NCBI RefSeq assembly: GCF_023156385.1
Contig: NZ_JAKZAK010000013.1
Span: 62,001 to 126,000, forward strand
Source: Marinobacter xestospongiae
GTDB lineage: Bacteria; Pseudomonadota; Gammaproteobacteria; Pseudomonadales; Oleiphilaceae
DNA: 64,000 nt
Direction of reading: 5' to 3'
Below the pieces are notes generated by a model. The model ran no database searches, was not told the origin of the DNA, and saw only the letters and a list, made by a program, of their open reading frames with translations. Of this stretch, positions 37,065 through 45,442 are shown one piece after another (position 1 is the stretch's first letter; every line of letters starts with the position of its first letter). A program made the translations under genes and the position numbers.

Positions 37065-37078
37065 CGGGCAAAGCTTCG

Positions 37079-37624
37079 TTAACGGTTGCGATTGGCGCGG
37101 AAAAAACAGAGTTCGTCGCTGTTCATGCCCTGTTCCTGCACCGCTGTCAGGTACGTTTTGACCCGGGCCCGGTAGCGCAATGAGCGGTTGATCACCAGTC
37201 CCTCCCCCTCATTGCCGGGCAGGATGTTGGCCGGGTCCATGAGCGCCTCCAGCGGCATCAGCAGGAGTCCCCACAGCAGGCCATAAAAGCGGTGAACCCG
37301 GGTCCGGTACTGGTACTCCGCCAGCAGCGTGTCACCCTCAAAGACCTGGGCCTGGGTGGTTTCCGATTTCATCCAATAGGTTGGAATCAGTCCAAAGGTC
37401 CAGCCCGAGATTTCCCCCGCCACAGTCTGGTCGAAGTAATCGTCCTCGGCGTCGGTGGTGACGGTGAAGCGATAGCGACTTTCGGGATGATCGTCACAGA
37501 ACGGCACCTGCACCTCGTCCAATGGCTGATCGGCCAGATCTCCCCCAATGAAACCGGCACAGCCGGACAGGCTTGCGATCACCAGCAGTGCCAACGGCAG
37601 GCATACGTCACGTACCCCGAACAT
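37079..37624 (-). CDS. Predicted lipoprotein, unknown function
   Basis: A 181-residue protein with a type II signal peptide: lipobox LSGC at about residues 19-22, so Cys22 would be lipidated. The residues after Cys (A-G) do not suggest inner-membrane retention. A hydrophobic stretch FYGLLWGLLLMPLEALMDP lies near residues 113-131. I recognise no family. Confidence 0.72.
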   Translation of the reverse strand: MFGVRDVCLPLALLVIASLSGCAGFIGGDLADQPLDEVQVPFCDDHPESRYRFTVTTDAEDDYFDQTVAGEISGWTFGLIPTYWMKSETTQAQVFEGDTLLAEYQYRTRVHRFYGLLWGLLLMPLEALMDPANILPGNEGEGLVINRSLRYRARVKTYLTAVQEQGMNSDELCFFRANRNR

Positions 37625-37712
37625 CTTGCGACTCCTTGTCTGAACAACCGCTTACCTTACGGGCCTGACGCGCAATTGGGAATGCCCCGGCGTGGCGCTG
37701 GCGGTATTTGAA

Positions 37713-38372
37713 TCACTGGGCGATGAACAGGATCGACGCCGGGTCACCGGTATCCGGGTTCCTGGGTTCCTGTTGCTGCAGTGATCGGAAACCGCTGTCC
37801 CGCAGCAGCGTCTGCCAGGAGGGCAGGCTGCGGTAGTACCACGGCGCGGGGTCGCCAAAGCCGGGGCCGGCTCCGCCCCAGCTGCCCGTGCGCCAGCCAT
37901 CCTCGTCCGGGTGACTGTGCGGGCCGGGATGCAGGGTTTGGATCACCAAGTGGCCGTCACTATTCAACCAGTTCGGCAGGGCTGCGAGCAGGCGGGCAAC
38001 CGGGCGGTCTCCCAATAGCGAAAAGTTGCACACCGCGAGGTCAAACCGCTCCTCGGGAGCCTTGGCTGGCAGATCCTCGTAGCTCAGGACCTGATAGCGA
38101 CCCGGGCCGGCGTCGCGGGCATGCCGGATCAGTGCCGGCATGGCGTCAATGCCAAGGCAGTCGATGCCGTCGTCTGCCAGGGTGCGAGTCAGCCAGCCTT
38201 CGCCGCAGCCAACATCAAGCACCTTCGCTGGCGCAAGATCGCGGATGGCTTGCACTATCGCCCGGTTGGTCACCCGCTCGCGGCTGGCGATGCGGTGTTC
38301 CCGGATCGCCCGGGCCCAGGGCTCGGCGTTGTCGTGCCAGGCACGGAGGATATCGTCGTCTGGGGTGCTCAT
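37713..38372 (-). CDS. Class I SAM-dependent methyltransferase
   Basis: A 219-residue methyltransferase. The start at 38372 has AAGGAAGGA upstream; the frame extends 61 codons further, but that part overlaps the marR promoter and is unlikely to be coding. SAM-binding motif I is VLDVGCGEGWLTRTLA (about residues 51-66), the acidic motif II is CLGIDAMP, and the post-motif IV region is DLAVCNFSLLGD. The acceptor substrate is unknown. The gene is divergent from the marR-hydrolase operon. Confidence 0.87.
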   Translation of the reverse strand: MSTPDDDILRAWHDNAEPWARAIREHRIASRERVTNRAIVQAIRDLAPAKVLDVGCGEGWLTRTLADDGIDCLGIDAMPALIRHARDAGPGRYQVLSYEDLPAKAPEERFDLAVCNFSLLGDRPVARLLAALPNWLNSDGHLVIQTLHPGPHSHPDEDGWRTGSWGGAGPGFGDPAPWYYRSLPSWQTLLRDSGFRSLQQQEPRNPDTGDPASILFIAQ

Positions 38373-38462
38373 AAGGGTCCTTCCTTGCCGGAAAACTGAA
38401 TCTACCAAAAGCCGCACAGGGCCGAAAGCGCGCCATATTTCCGGCGGATTGCTCGGAAGGGG

Positions 38463-38492
38463 TTGAAAGCTGGTTTGCTTGCGAACTATATT
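38463..38492 (+). promoter_or_regulatory. Promoter of the marR operon
   Basis: TTGAAA (38463-38468), an 18-bp spacer and TATATT (38487-38492). The -10 is the exact centre of the first MarR-like palindrome. Start of transcription would be near 38499. Confidence 0.65.
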
Positions 38493-38517
38493 GTTCGTGC
38501 GTGAACTAAATAAGTTC
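38482..38517. promoter_or_regulatory. Twin palindromic operators upstream of marR
   Basis: CGAAC-TATATT-GTTCG (38482-38497) and GAACT-AAATA-AGTTC (38503-38517). Their centres are about 21 bp apart, two helical turns. Spacing and position fit two MarR dimers closing the promoter. Confidence 0.65.
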
Positions 38518-38553
38518 GTGATCGCGCTTGCCTCAGTGTTGACCGGAGATGCC

Positions 38554-38967
38554 ATGGACCGCCGCCTTTTCCTGCTGTTAAACCGTGCCCAACACCGGGT
38601 GTTTCGCCACGTCGAGCGACTGAGTGACGAACAGTTCGGTGCCTCCGTCAGTCAGCTGGGGGTGCTGCTGGTACTGGCGAATAATCCCGCTGCCCGGCTG
38701 ACCGAGGTGGCCAGGGAGCTGGGGCTCAAGAAGCCAGCAGTGACCGGCCTGGTCAACCGTATGGAGGCCTCGGGCCTGATCGCCCGTGAGCCGTGTCCGG
38801 AGGACGGTCGGGTGTCGCGGTTGCTGCTGACCGAGCAGGGGCGTGCCCGCGCCGCGATGATTCCGCCGTTCATTACCGAACTGAACGAACAGATGATGGC
38901 GGGCTTCAGCGATGATGAGATCGATGTGGTGCTGAAATTTCTCAATGCATTGCTGACCCGTTTCTGA
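38554..38967 (+). CDS. MarR family transcriptional regulator
   Basis: A 137-residue MarR repressor. The start at 38554 has GGAG eight bases before it. The winged HTH lies at about residues 35-100 (LTEVARELGLKKPAVTGLVNRMEASGLIAREPCPEDGRVSRLLLTEQG). Probably autoregulated through the twin palindromes upstream and controlling the hydrolase gene that follows 23 bp later. The effector molecule is unknown. Confidence 0.9.
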   Translation: MDRRLFLLLNRAQHRVFRHVERLSDEQFGASVSQLGVLLVLANNPAARLTEVARELGLKKPAVTGLVNRMEASGLIAREPCPEDGRVSRLLLTEQGRARAAMIPPFITELNEQMMAGFSDDEIDVVLKFLNALLTRF

Positions 38968-38990
38968 TGGCCCAAGGCCAGGAGGTAGAA

Positions 38991-39842
38991 ATGAGCTATC
39001 TGACCCAGACACTGCAGACCGAGGCCGGTCACCAGATTGTGGCCCGAGTGTTTCCGCCGGCAACGGACAGCCGGGCCGTGGTGATTGTCGCCAGCGCCAC
39101 CGGCGTGGCCCAGAGTCACTACGAAGACTTCGCCCATTGGCTGGCTGAACAGGGCTACACCGCCGTCACCTTCGATTACGACGGTATTGGTTTGTCGATC
39201 GATGGCCATGTCCGCAACAGCCGTTCCACCATGCTGAGCTGGGCCCGCTACGACTGCCCCGCGGTGCTGGATTTTGTTGAAGCGCGGTTTCCCGGCCAGC
39301 GCCGTGTCTGGATTGGTCACAGCGTTGGCGGTCACCTGTTGGGCATGATGGACAGCACCGATCGCATCGATCAGGCAATTACGGTGGCCGCCGGTACCGG
39401 CTATTGGTGGCATAACTCGCCGCCCACCAAGCGCATTGCGTGGCTGTTGTGGTACGGCCTGGTGCCGACCGTGGTGCCGCTGGCAGGCTACTTTCCGGGG
39501 CGCAGGCTCAACATCATGTGTGACCTGCCCAAGGGCGTGATGATGCAGTGGCGGAAATGGTGCCTGCATCCGCAATACGCGGTTGGTGTGGAGGGCGAGG
39601 TGCTGGAGCGTCGGTTTGCCAGTGTGCAGACGCCGATCACTGCGCTCGCCTTCAGCGATGACGAAATGATGTCCGCCCGCAACATCGAAACCCTGCATGG
39701 CTTCTTCACCGCCGCACCGAAGAAGATGCTCACCGTGCGGCCAGACGACATCGGCTGTCGCCGCATCGGCCACATCGGCTGGCACAAGGCCCGTTACCGG
39801 GCCCTGTGGGAGCAGGTGTTCAGAGAGGAGTTGGCGGCCTGA
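38991..39842 (+). CDS. Alpha/beta hydrolase (COG4757-like)
   Basis: A 283-residue hydrolase. The ATG at 38991 has AGGAGGTAG upstream; an ATG overlapping the marR stop (38967) is less well supported. The nucleophile Ser111 sits in GHSVGGH. FDYDGIGLS (about residues 61-69) and the C-terminal GHIGW-His fit the COG4757 group of predicted hydrolases. Substrate unknown. In an operon with marR, so it probably deals with the compound that MarR senses. Confidence 0.82.
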   Translation: MSYLTQTLQTEAGHQIVARVFPPATDSRAVVIVASATGVAQSHYEDFAHWLAEQGYTAVTFDYDGIGLSIDGHVRNSRSTMLSWARYDCPAVLDFVEARFPGQRRVWIGHSVGGHLLGMMDSTDRIDQAITVAAGTGYWWHNSPPTKRIAWLLWYGLVPTVVPLAGYFPGRRLNIMCDLPKGVMMQWRKWCLHPQYAVGVEGEVLERRFASVQTPITALAFSDDEMMSARNIETLHGFFTAAPKKMLTVRPDDIGCRRIGHIGWHKARYRALWEQVFREELAA

Positions 39843-39869
39843 CTCGCCGTAGCGGCAGGCCTCTCCGGA

Positions 39870-41756
39870 TCAGCGCATCAGCTCGGTTGCCCGTTTGAGC
39901 AGGGGCTGGGCCTGTCGGGTGCGGTTGCGGGCAAGCAGGGCGTCTGCCCGTGACAGATAGGCATCCGCCAGCGTCTTCTCGGTTTCGACAATGATGTCGA
40001 AGCCCTCGGGGAGCTTGGGCTTGAGGGACTGGACGTCGTCATAGACGGTGTCCAGGTCGCGACTGCTGCGGGCGGCCTTAATGGTTTTGCCCCATTGCTC
40101 AAACCGCTGCGCGTAAAAGATGCGAGCTGCATCGGCGGGGAAAGGCAGGCCTTGCTCACCGGCCTCCACACGCTCTCGGTAGCGATTGAGGGCGTAGACG
40201 GCATCTTCAAGCGCGGCCAGCTTGGCCAGGTTGTCCTGCACTTCCGGTACGTCCTGGAAGAAACGGTTGCCAGTGGCGAGCAGATGAGACTGGGTCTCGG
40301 CGTCGTTGGACTCAAGCGCCGTTGCAGTCTGGCGGTTGAAACTCTTGCTGGCCTCTTCAGACGGTAGCGGCAGCGTGCCGCCCAGGAACTCAAGGTTGGA
40401 GGCCAGTTGCTCCAGGTTCTGCGCATCCTCGGTGGTTTTGAAGTCGCCCTGGTTCAGGCTGGACAGCAGCTCCTCGGCAATGGCCTGCTGCAGGGTGGCC
40501 TGACGGCGCTCAATGCGATCCTGAACCTGCAGTAGTTGCTGGTCGCGGGGGAACAGCTTGGCGGCTTCGCCCGCAATCTCGAGCGCCTTGGGAGTATCTG
40601 GCAGCCCGGTGGTCTCCGACGGTTCCAGGGCTCGATCCATGCGGTCAAGGTAATGGCGCATCAGATCCGGTTGCCGCAGCTTCAACAGTCCGGCCCGCTC
40701 GATGTCGGGTAAGTCGGTGATTGCTGCAAGCAGTTGCCTTGGCGGCAGTTCGCGTACTTCGTCCAGCTGTTCGGTGGCCGATTCCAGCTGGCGAATCTGG
40801 TTGGCGGCTTCAACTGACTCGGCGGAGTTGAGCTGCCAACTGACAATGGCGGCGGTGATCGCCGCGGCGGTTGCGGTGGTCTGCCCGATCATCGTCCAGG
40901 GAATGGGGGCGAGGGCTTTGTCCAGTTGCTTGAGTGACAGGGCCTTTTCGTCGCCCAGCAGTTGCCGCTTTACGGTCAGCCACAGTTTGATGGGCATGTT
41001 GCCGGGGCGGCTCAGCTTGGCGGCCCGACGTTCTTCCAGGGTCAGCGGTTTGCGATCGAACGGGTGCCTGGAGCTGAGCAGCTCGTAGAGAATACATGCC
41101 AGTGCATAGAGATCGCCGCGGGTGGACGGCTCGCCGCCTTCTGCCAGCTCGGGCAGGGCGTACGCCGGGGTGTAGCCGTAAATCGACGTTTCGTCGTGTG
41201 CCGGATTCAGGAAGTCTTCGTGCAGTGGGTCGGTCAGGGCCCGGGAGACGCCGAAATCCAGTAGTTTGACCTGGCCATTCTTGGTGAAAAAGATGTTGGA
41301 TGGTTTCAGGTCGGCATGGATCACATCGTGCTGATGGGAGTATCTCAGCGCCGACATGATCTGCTCCAGAATGGCTTTGACGCCGGTCCACTTCAGCCCG
41401 TTGGGGCGTGAGCGCTGGATCACCCGGGATAGCGACTCACCTTCCAGCAGCTCCATCACCATGAACCAGGTCTCGCCGTCCTGCTCCAGATCCTGCACCC
41501 GTACGATGTTGGGATGGGAGAGCCGGCGGGTCTTGGCGGTTTCGCGGGCAAGCAGGCCAAGGGAGGCGGTTTCCTTGGCGGTCTCGGGTTTGAGGATCTT
41601 CAGGGCAACGTTACAATCGGTTGCGCCGGCCCGTTCCAGGTGGGTATCGACCGCGCGATAGACATCGCTCATGCCGCCGGAGGCAATCAGTGCCTCGATG
41701 CGGTAGCGATCATTGAGGACTTCGCCGAGCCATTTGTGCTTTGCTGCCGTGGTCAT
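39870..41756 (-). CDS. ppkA: T6SS-associated Ser/Thr protein kinase (PpkA-like)
   Basis: A 628-residue membrane kinase. Start at 41756; the preceding 49 codons overlap the PAAR gene. Kinase domain about residues 18-265: glycine loop IASGGMSDVY, ATP lysine K53 in VALKIL, catalytic loop HADLKPSN (D149, K151, N154; HAD for HRD), DFG at 167-169 and YALPE for APE. One membrane helix lies at about 287-307, and the C-terminal half outside the cytoplasm is a long alpha-helical region. P. aeruginosa PpkA instead carries a von Willebrand-type domain, so only the kinase part is conserved. It likely phosphorylates TagH, opposed by PppA. Confidence 0.88.
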   Translation of the reverse strand: MTTAAKHKWLGEVLNDRYRIEALIASGGMSDVYRAVDTHLERAGATDCNVALKILKPETAKETASLGLLARETAKTRRLSHPNIVRVQDLEQDGETWFMVMELLEGESLSRVIQRSRPNGLKWTGVKAILEQIMSALRYSHQHDVIHADLKPSNIFFTKNGQVKLLDFGVSRALTDPLHEDFLNPAHDETSIYGYTPAYALPELAEGGEPSTRGDLYALACILYELLSSRHPFDRKPLTLEERRAAKLSRPGNMPIKLWLTVKRQLLGDEKALSLKQLDKALAPIPWTMIGQTTATAAAITAAIVSWQLNSAESVEAANQIRQLESATEQLDEVRELPPRQLLAAITDLPDIERAGLLKLRQPDLMRHYLDRMDRALEPSETTGLPDTPKALEIAGEAAKLFPRDQQLLQVQDRIERRQATLQQAIAEELLSSLNQGDFKTTEDAQNLEQLASNLEFLGGTLPLPSEEASKSFNRQTATALESNDAETQSHLLATGNRFFQDVPEVQDNLAKLAALEDAVYALNRYRERVEAGEQGLPFPADAARIFYAQRFEQWGKTIKAARSSRDLDTVYDDVQSLKPKLPEGFDIIVETEKTLADAYLSRADALLARNRTRQAQPLLKRATELMR

Positions 41757-41761
41757 GGCCG

Positions 41762-42052
41762 TTATCCCCCGACCAGTACGGTCGGGTTGCCAACCACGAT
41801 CTTGCCGCCATGGGCGGTGGAATCGCCCAGTCGGGCGACTGGCAGGCCATTGGCGAATACCGTGGCCGACCCCTGGACAATGACGTCGGGCGGTCCAACG
41901 CACACCAGCTTATCGGTCAGTCTCGCGATGGGAAGTCCACCCACGAATACATTGGGTGATGCAGCAAGGGTCGGGCCACCTACGTGTGCAACCGGACCGT
42001 TGAATGCAGGACAGGCGTGAAAAGCGCCCAGGTAAGCAGCAGGCTTGCCCAT
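41762..42052 (-). CDS. PAAR-domain spike-tip protein
   Basis: A 96-residue PAAR protein that caps the VgrG spike. The repeated motif pattern is clear: HVGGPTLAASPNVFVGGLPIARLTD, VQGSATVFANGLPVARLGDSTAHGG, VVGNPTVLVGG. No extra effector domain is fused. Histidines and a cysteine positioned to bind the tip zinc are present (HAC, CVGPP, TAHGG). It is 5 bp ahead of the kinase gene in the same leftward operon and divergent from the main T6SS operon. Confidence 0.88.
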   Translation of the reverse strand: MGKPAAYLGAFHACPAFNGPVAHVGGPTLAASPNVFVGGLPIARLTDKLVCVGPPDVIVQGSATVFANGLPVARLGDSTAHGGKIVVGNPTVLVGG

Positions 42053-42174
42053 GGAATCAGTCCCTGATTGATCAATCTCCGTTAACGCACAGGATGATCG
42101 GCTATTCCGGGCAGAGGGTCAACCCTGGCACGTGAGCGGCTTCGCAGAACCGGTGGGTGCGGGTTTCACATAAA

Positions 42175-42203
42175 TTGACACTCTTGCAAAAATTGAATAG
42201 CCT
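42175..42203 (+). promoter_or_regulatory. Candidate promoter of the main T6SS operon
   Basis: A perfect TTGACA (42175-42180), 17 bp, then TAGCCT. The -10 is weak, so an activator may be needed. The 286-bp gap between the PAAR and tagH genes holds this and nothing else I can name. Confidence 0.35.
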
Positions 42204-42338
42204 CGCTGTCTCTTATCTTTAGACCTTGGATGTCCCTTACATTCCAGTTGCCATCAAGCAAGTTGCCATGGATTGGTTGGTTTGCCCGTTCTGTTCCCAG
42301 CGAACGGCAGACCACGCTCAGAGGGAAGGACGAAATCG

Positions 42339-43559
42339 ATGCAGCTAGAGCTTTCCATATCCAGCTATCAGCGTTTGTCGCCGAGCGTTACCGGCAGCCA
42401 CCGCGTCGGCGTGGGGCAAACGGTGGTCGTGGGGCGTGCGCCCGAGTGTGACTGGCATCTGCCGGACCCCAACAAAATCCTGTCTTCGCGGCACGCCGAA
42501 ATCCGCAGCGAAGGCGGTACGTTCTCCATTGTGGATACGTCCACCAATGGCGTGTTCATCAACGACTCCCAATCCCCGATAGGCAAGGGCAACGCCGCCG
42601 CAATCAGTGACGGTGACCGATTGCGTCTGGGTGATTTCGAAATATGTGCGACAGTTCACGCTTCGGGAGATTCGTCGCCGGCGCCGGCGACTCAGGTTGA
42701 GCCCACCCCCGACCCCGCTCCGATTCCCGAGCCTATTGGCGTGACCAGCCCATCGGCGATCCCGGAGCCTGCTGCTGCCAGTCAGCCAGTAGAGGATTTC
42801 CCCGATGTGCTGGCGGCAGGTCTGGGGGAAAGAATGATGGCGGATACCCATGTACCGATGCCGGAACCGTCGATTCCCGGTGGCTGGAGCTGGGATCAGG
42901 AGCCAGCTCCGGGGGCGTCGCAACCGGCGGCAACGAAAACTGCCCGGCCGGCGCCGGGGCGTGCGCCAACCAGCGAGGCCCCGCCACGACAAACCGCTGA
43001 GCCGGATGCGCTGGAAGCCCTGTGGGACGGTCTTGGCATCAGCCCAGAGCGGGCGTCCGGTATGGGGACCGAGTTTTATCGGGAACTGGGTGGTCTGACC
43101 CGGGCCCTGCTGGATCGATTGCTGGACATGATCCATGCCCGGGCACGTCAGAAGCAGCAATTGCGGGTGGCTCAGACCCTGTTCCAGAGAAGTGAGAACA
43201 ACCCTCTCAAGTTCTCGGCGACACCCCAGGATGCGCTGGACAGCTTGCTGCTGCGTCCGCATGCTGCAAACCTGAAGGCGCAGCAGGCGGTGAATAACGC
43301 CTTTGACGATATCATGTCCCACGAGCGGGCCCTGATGAAGGGGATTGAGGCGGTCGTGGCCGATATTCTGGCCGAAACGCCCGGCGCGTCCGGAGCCGAA
43401 GGTCGTGGCCTGTTCTCACACCGTAAAACGTTGGAAACAATTCGGCGTCATCGTGCGTGGCAACTGGAGGCCTACGGTGACGGCGACAGGATGCTCAGAA
43501 GTGATGTCTTCATCGAAGCCTATGAACGGGAAGTGGATCAGAAAGACGGGAGTCCCTAG
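42339..43559 (+). CDS. tagH: T6SS FHA protein TagH
   Basis: Phosphothreonine-reading scaffold of the T6SS threonine-phosphorylation pathway. AAGGA precedes the ATG at 42339; 406 residues. The FHA domain lies at about 25-98 (VVVGRAPECDWHLPDPNKILSSRHAEI ... TSTNGVFIND) with the conserved R, S, R-H and N positions. A Pro/Ala-rich linker (about 110-230) leads to the T6SS-FHA C-terminal domain (WDGLGI... LLDRLLDMIHARARQKQQLRVAQTLFQ). First gene of the rightward operon; expected target of the kinase. Confidence 0.92.
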   Translation: MQLELSISSYQRLSPSVTGSHRVGVGQTVVVGRAPECDWHLPDPNKILSSRHAEIRSEGGTFSIVDTSTNGVFINDSQSPIGKGNAAAISDGDRLRLGDFEICATVHASGDSSPAPATQVEPTPDPAPIPEPIGVTSPSAIPEPAAASQPVEDFPDVLAAGLGERMMADTHVPMPEPSIPGGWSWDQEPAPGASQPAATKTARPAPGRAPTSEAPPRQTAEPDALEALWDGLGISPERASGMGTEFYRELGGLTRALLDRLLDMIHARARQKQQLRVAQTLFQRSENNPLKFSATPQDALDSLLLRPHAANLKAQQAVNNAFDDIMSHERALMKGIEAVVADILAETPGASGAEGRGLFSHRKTLETIRRHRAWQLEAYGDGDRMLRSDVFIEAYEREVDQKDGSP

Positions 43560-43561
43560 TG

Positions 43562-44026
43562 ATGACGAAAACAATGCGGTTGGTAAGCGTATTCGCAGCC
43601 TTGCTCACCCTGGCCGGTTGTGTGGTTGCCAATGCGATTGTTGAACCCTATACCAATCTGCATTTCCGGGCGTTGGGCAGCATCAACCCGGACGACAATG
43701 AACGCGCTTCGCCATTGGTGGTTCGCGTATATGAGCTGAGCTCGGCTGACGGTTTCGAAGGGGCGGACTTCTTTGATCTCTACGATAACGCGGAAGCCGT
43801 TCTGGGCGAAGATCTGTTGAGTTCCACCGAAATGGTGCTCCGCCCCGGCCGCAGTGTGACCCACGAAATGCGGCTTGATGAGGCGACCACCCATATTGGC
43901 GTTATTGGCGCGTTTCGTGACATCGAGAATGCCGACTGGAAACTCAACCTGAAGGCGAATCCACAGGAGTACAAGAATCGTGACATCATGATTGATCGGC
44001 GCTCGATCACTCTGATTCGCGATTAA
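43562..44026 (+). CDS. tssJ: T6SS outer-membrane lipoprotein TssJ
   Basis: Anchors the TssM-TssL complex to the outer membrane. A 154-residue protein with lipobox LAGC and a transthyretin-like beta fold typical of TssJ (PLVVRVYELSSADGFEGADFFDLYD, RPGRSVTHEMRLDEATTHIGVIGAFRDI). The ATG at 43562 is used; a GTG one codon earlier is possible. It begins right after the tagH stop. Confidence 0.92.
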   Translation: MTKTMRLVSVFAALLTLAGCVVANAIVEPYTNLHFRALGSINPDDNERASPLVVRVYELSSADGFEGADFFDLYDNAEAVLGEDLLSSTEMVLRPGRSVTHEMRLDEATTHIGVIGAFRDIENADWKLNLKANPQEYKNRDIMIDRRSITLIRD

Positions 44027-44088
44027 GTCGGGACCATTTTTATCCCGGCGGTATCTGCTGGGCCCGTATTACACAGGAATCTGACATC

Positions 44089-45411
44089 ATGGAACGATTG
44101 GCCAAAGTCGCCTGGTCTGAGGGTATGCTGCTCAGGCCGCAGCATTTCCAACAGCAGGACCGCTTTCTCTATCAGGTCGCCAGGGAGCGTCATACCCGCA
44201 CCGATGTCCATGGCTATGGTCTGTCGGAGGTGGAGCTGGACCCGCAGGCGCTGGGCCTGGGTCAGGTATCGGTGGTTCGTGCCGCGGGCATTTTTCCGGA
44301 CGGCATGCCGTTTGAGTTCGATCAGGGCAACGCTCTGGTGATGGAGATTCCCGCCGACGCCCGCGATGAACTGGTGTATCTGGCGTTGCCCATGGAAAAA
44401 CTGGCCGGTACCAACATCGCCGCTGATGCAACGTCCCAGACGGCCCGTTATCGCTTCGAGGAAGGTCGTCTTCTGGATGACTCCGCCGACGATGGCGAAG
44501 AAGAGGTACTTGGGCTGGCCCACCTCAACCCGCGTTTGAAGTTGGGTCGTGATGACCTGGCCGGGTTCGCCTACCTGGCAGTGGCGCGCATTGTCGAAGT
44601 GGTCAACGAGAAAGACGTTAAGCTCGACCGCAGTTTTATCCCGCCCTGTCTGGATGTTGCGGCCATGCCGCCACTGGCTTCGTTCCTGCGGGAAACCCTG
44701 GGCATGGTCAAGCAGCGCGCCAAGGCGCTGGCGGTTCGCATGCAGAAAGGTGCTGAGCAGTCCTCCACCCTGTTTGACGTGCTGATGCTACAGACACTCA
44801 ACCGTTGGCAGCCGATGCTGGAGCACCTGAAGATTTCTTCCCAGGTCCATCCGGAACGGTTCTACGAGTTGGCCATCACGCTCACCGGTGAGCTGGCACT
44901 GTTCACCCGGACGGAAAAGATGGTGCCGGCATTGCCGCCCTACCGACACGAACAGCTGACCGAGACCTTTGGTGACCTGGCGGCGTTACTGAGCCAGTCC
45001 CTCAGCACCGTGCTCGAGCAAACCGCTATTGCCCTGCGCCTGGAGGAAGCCCAATACGGCATTCGTGTGGCGCCATTGCCGGACGGCAGTCTGTTGGATT
45101 CCGCGCAGCTGGTGTTGGCGGTGAAGGCGGATCTTACCACCGAAGACATTCGCCGACGGCTGCCGGCTCAGATCAAACTGGGTGCGGTCGAGCACATCCG
45201 CGATCTGGTCAACAACCACCTGCCTGGGATTCCGGTCAGCGCCCTGCCGGTGGCTCCGCGCCAGATTCCCTACCATGCCGGGTATCACTATTTCCTGCTG
45301 GACGGCAAGAGCGAGCGTTGGCAGCATCTCAAGCAGAGTGGCGGATTGGCCATTCATGTTTCCGGCAACTACCCGGGGCTCGAACTTGAGCTGTGGGCCA
45401 TTCGGCAATAG
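44089..45411 (+). CDS. tssK: T6SS baseplate protein TssK
   Basis: Connects the baseplate to the membrane complex. The opening KVAWSEGMLLRPQHFQQQDRFLYQ is the TssK hallmark; 440 residues is normal. It follows tssJ by 62 bp and precedes tssL by 31 bp in the usual J-K-L-M order. Confidence 0.95.
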   Translation: MERLAKVAWSEGMLLRPQHFQQQDRFLYQVARERHTRTDVHGYGLSEVELDPQALGLGQVSVVRAAGIFPDGMPFEFDQGNALVMEIPADARDELVYLALPMEKLAGTNIAADATSQTARYRFEEGRLLDDSADDGEEEVLGLAHLNPRLKLGRDDLAGFAYLAVARIVEVVNEKDVKLDRSFIPPCLDVAAMPPLASFLRETLGMVKQRAKALAVRMQKGAEQSSTLFDVLMLQTLNRWQPMLEHLKISSQVHPERFYELAITLTGELALFTRTEKMVPALPPYRHEQLTETFGDLAALLSQSLSTVLEQTAIALRLEEAQYGIRVAPLPDGSLLDSAQLVLAVKADLTTEDIRRRLPAQIKLGAVEHIRDLVNNHLPGIPVSALPVAPRQIPYHAGYHYFLLDGKSERWQHLKQSGGLAIHVSGNYPGLELELWAIRQ

Positions 45412-45442
45412 CCGTTGACGGATATTCAGCAGGGATTGCTCT

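Noticed and set aside
38373..38555. 61-codon extension of the methyltransferase frame
   Set aside because: It runs through the marR promoter and operators; AAGGAAGGA marks the start at 38372.
42124..42143. Sigma-54-like TGGCAC...GC element before tagH
   Set aside because: The -12 side lacks the TT of TTGC; match is no better than chance in GC-rich DNA.
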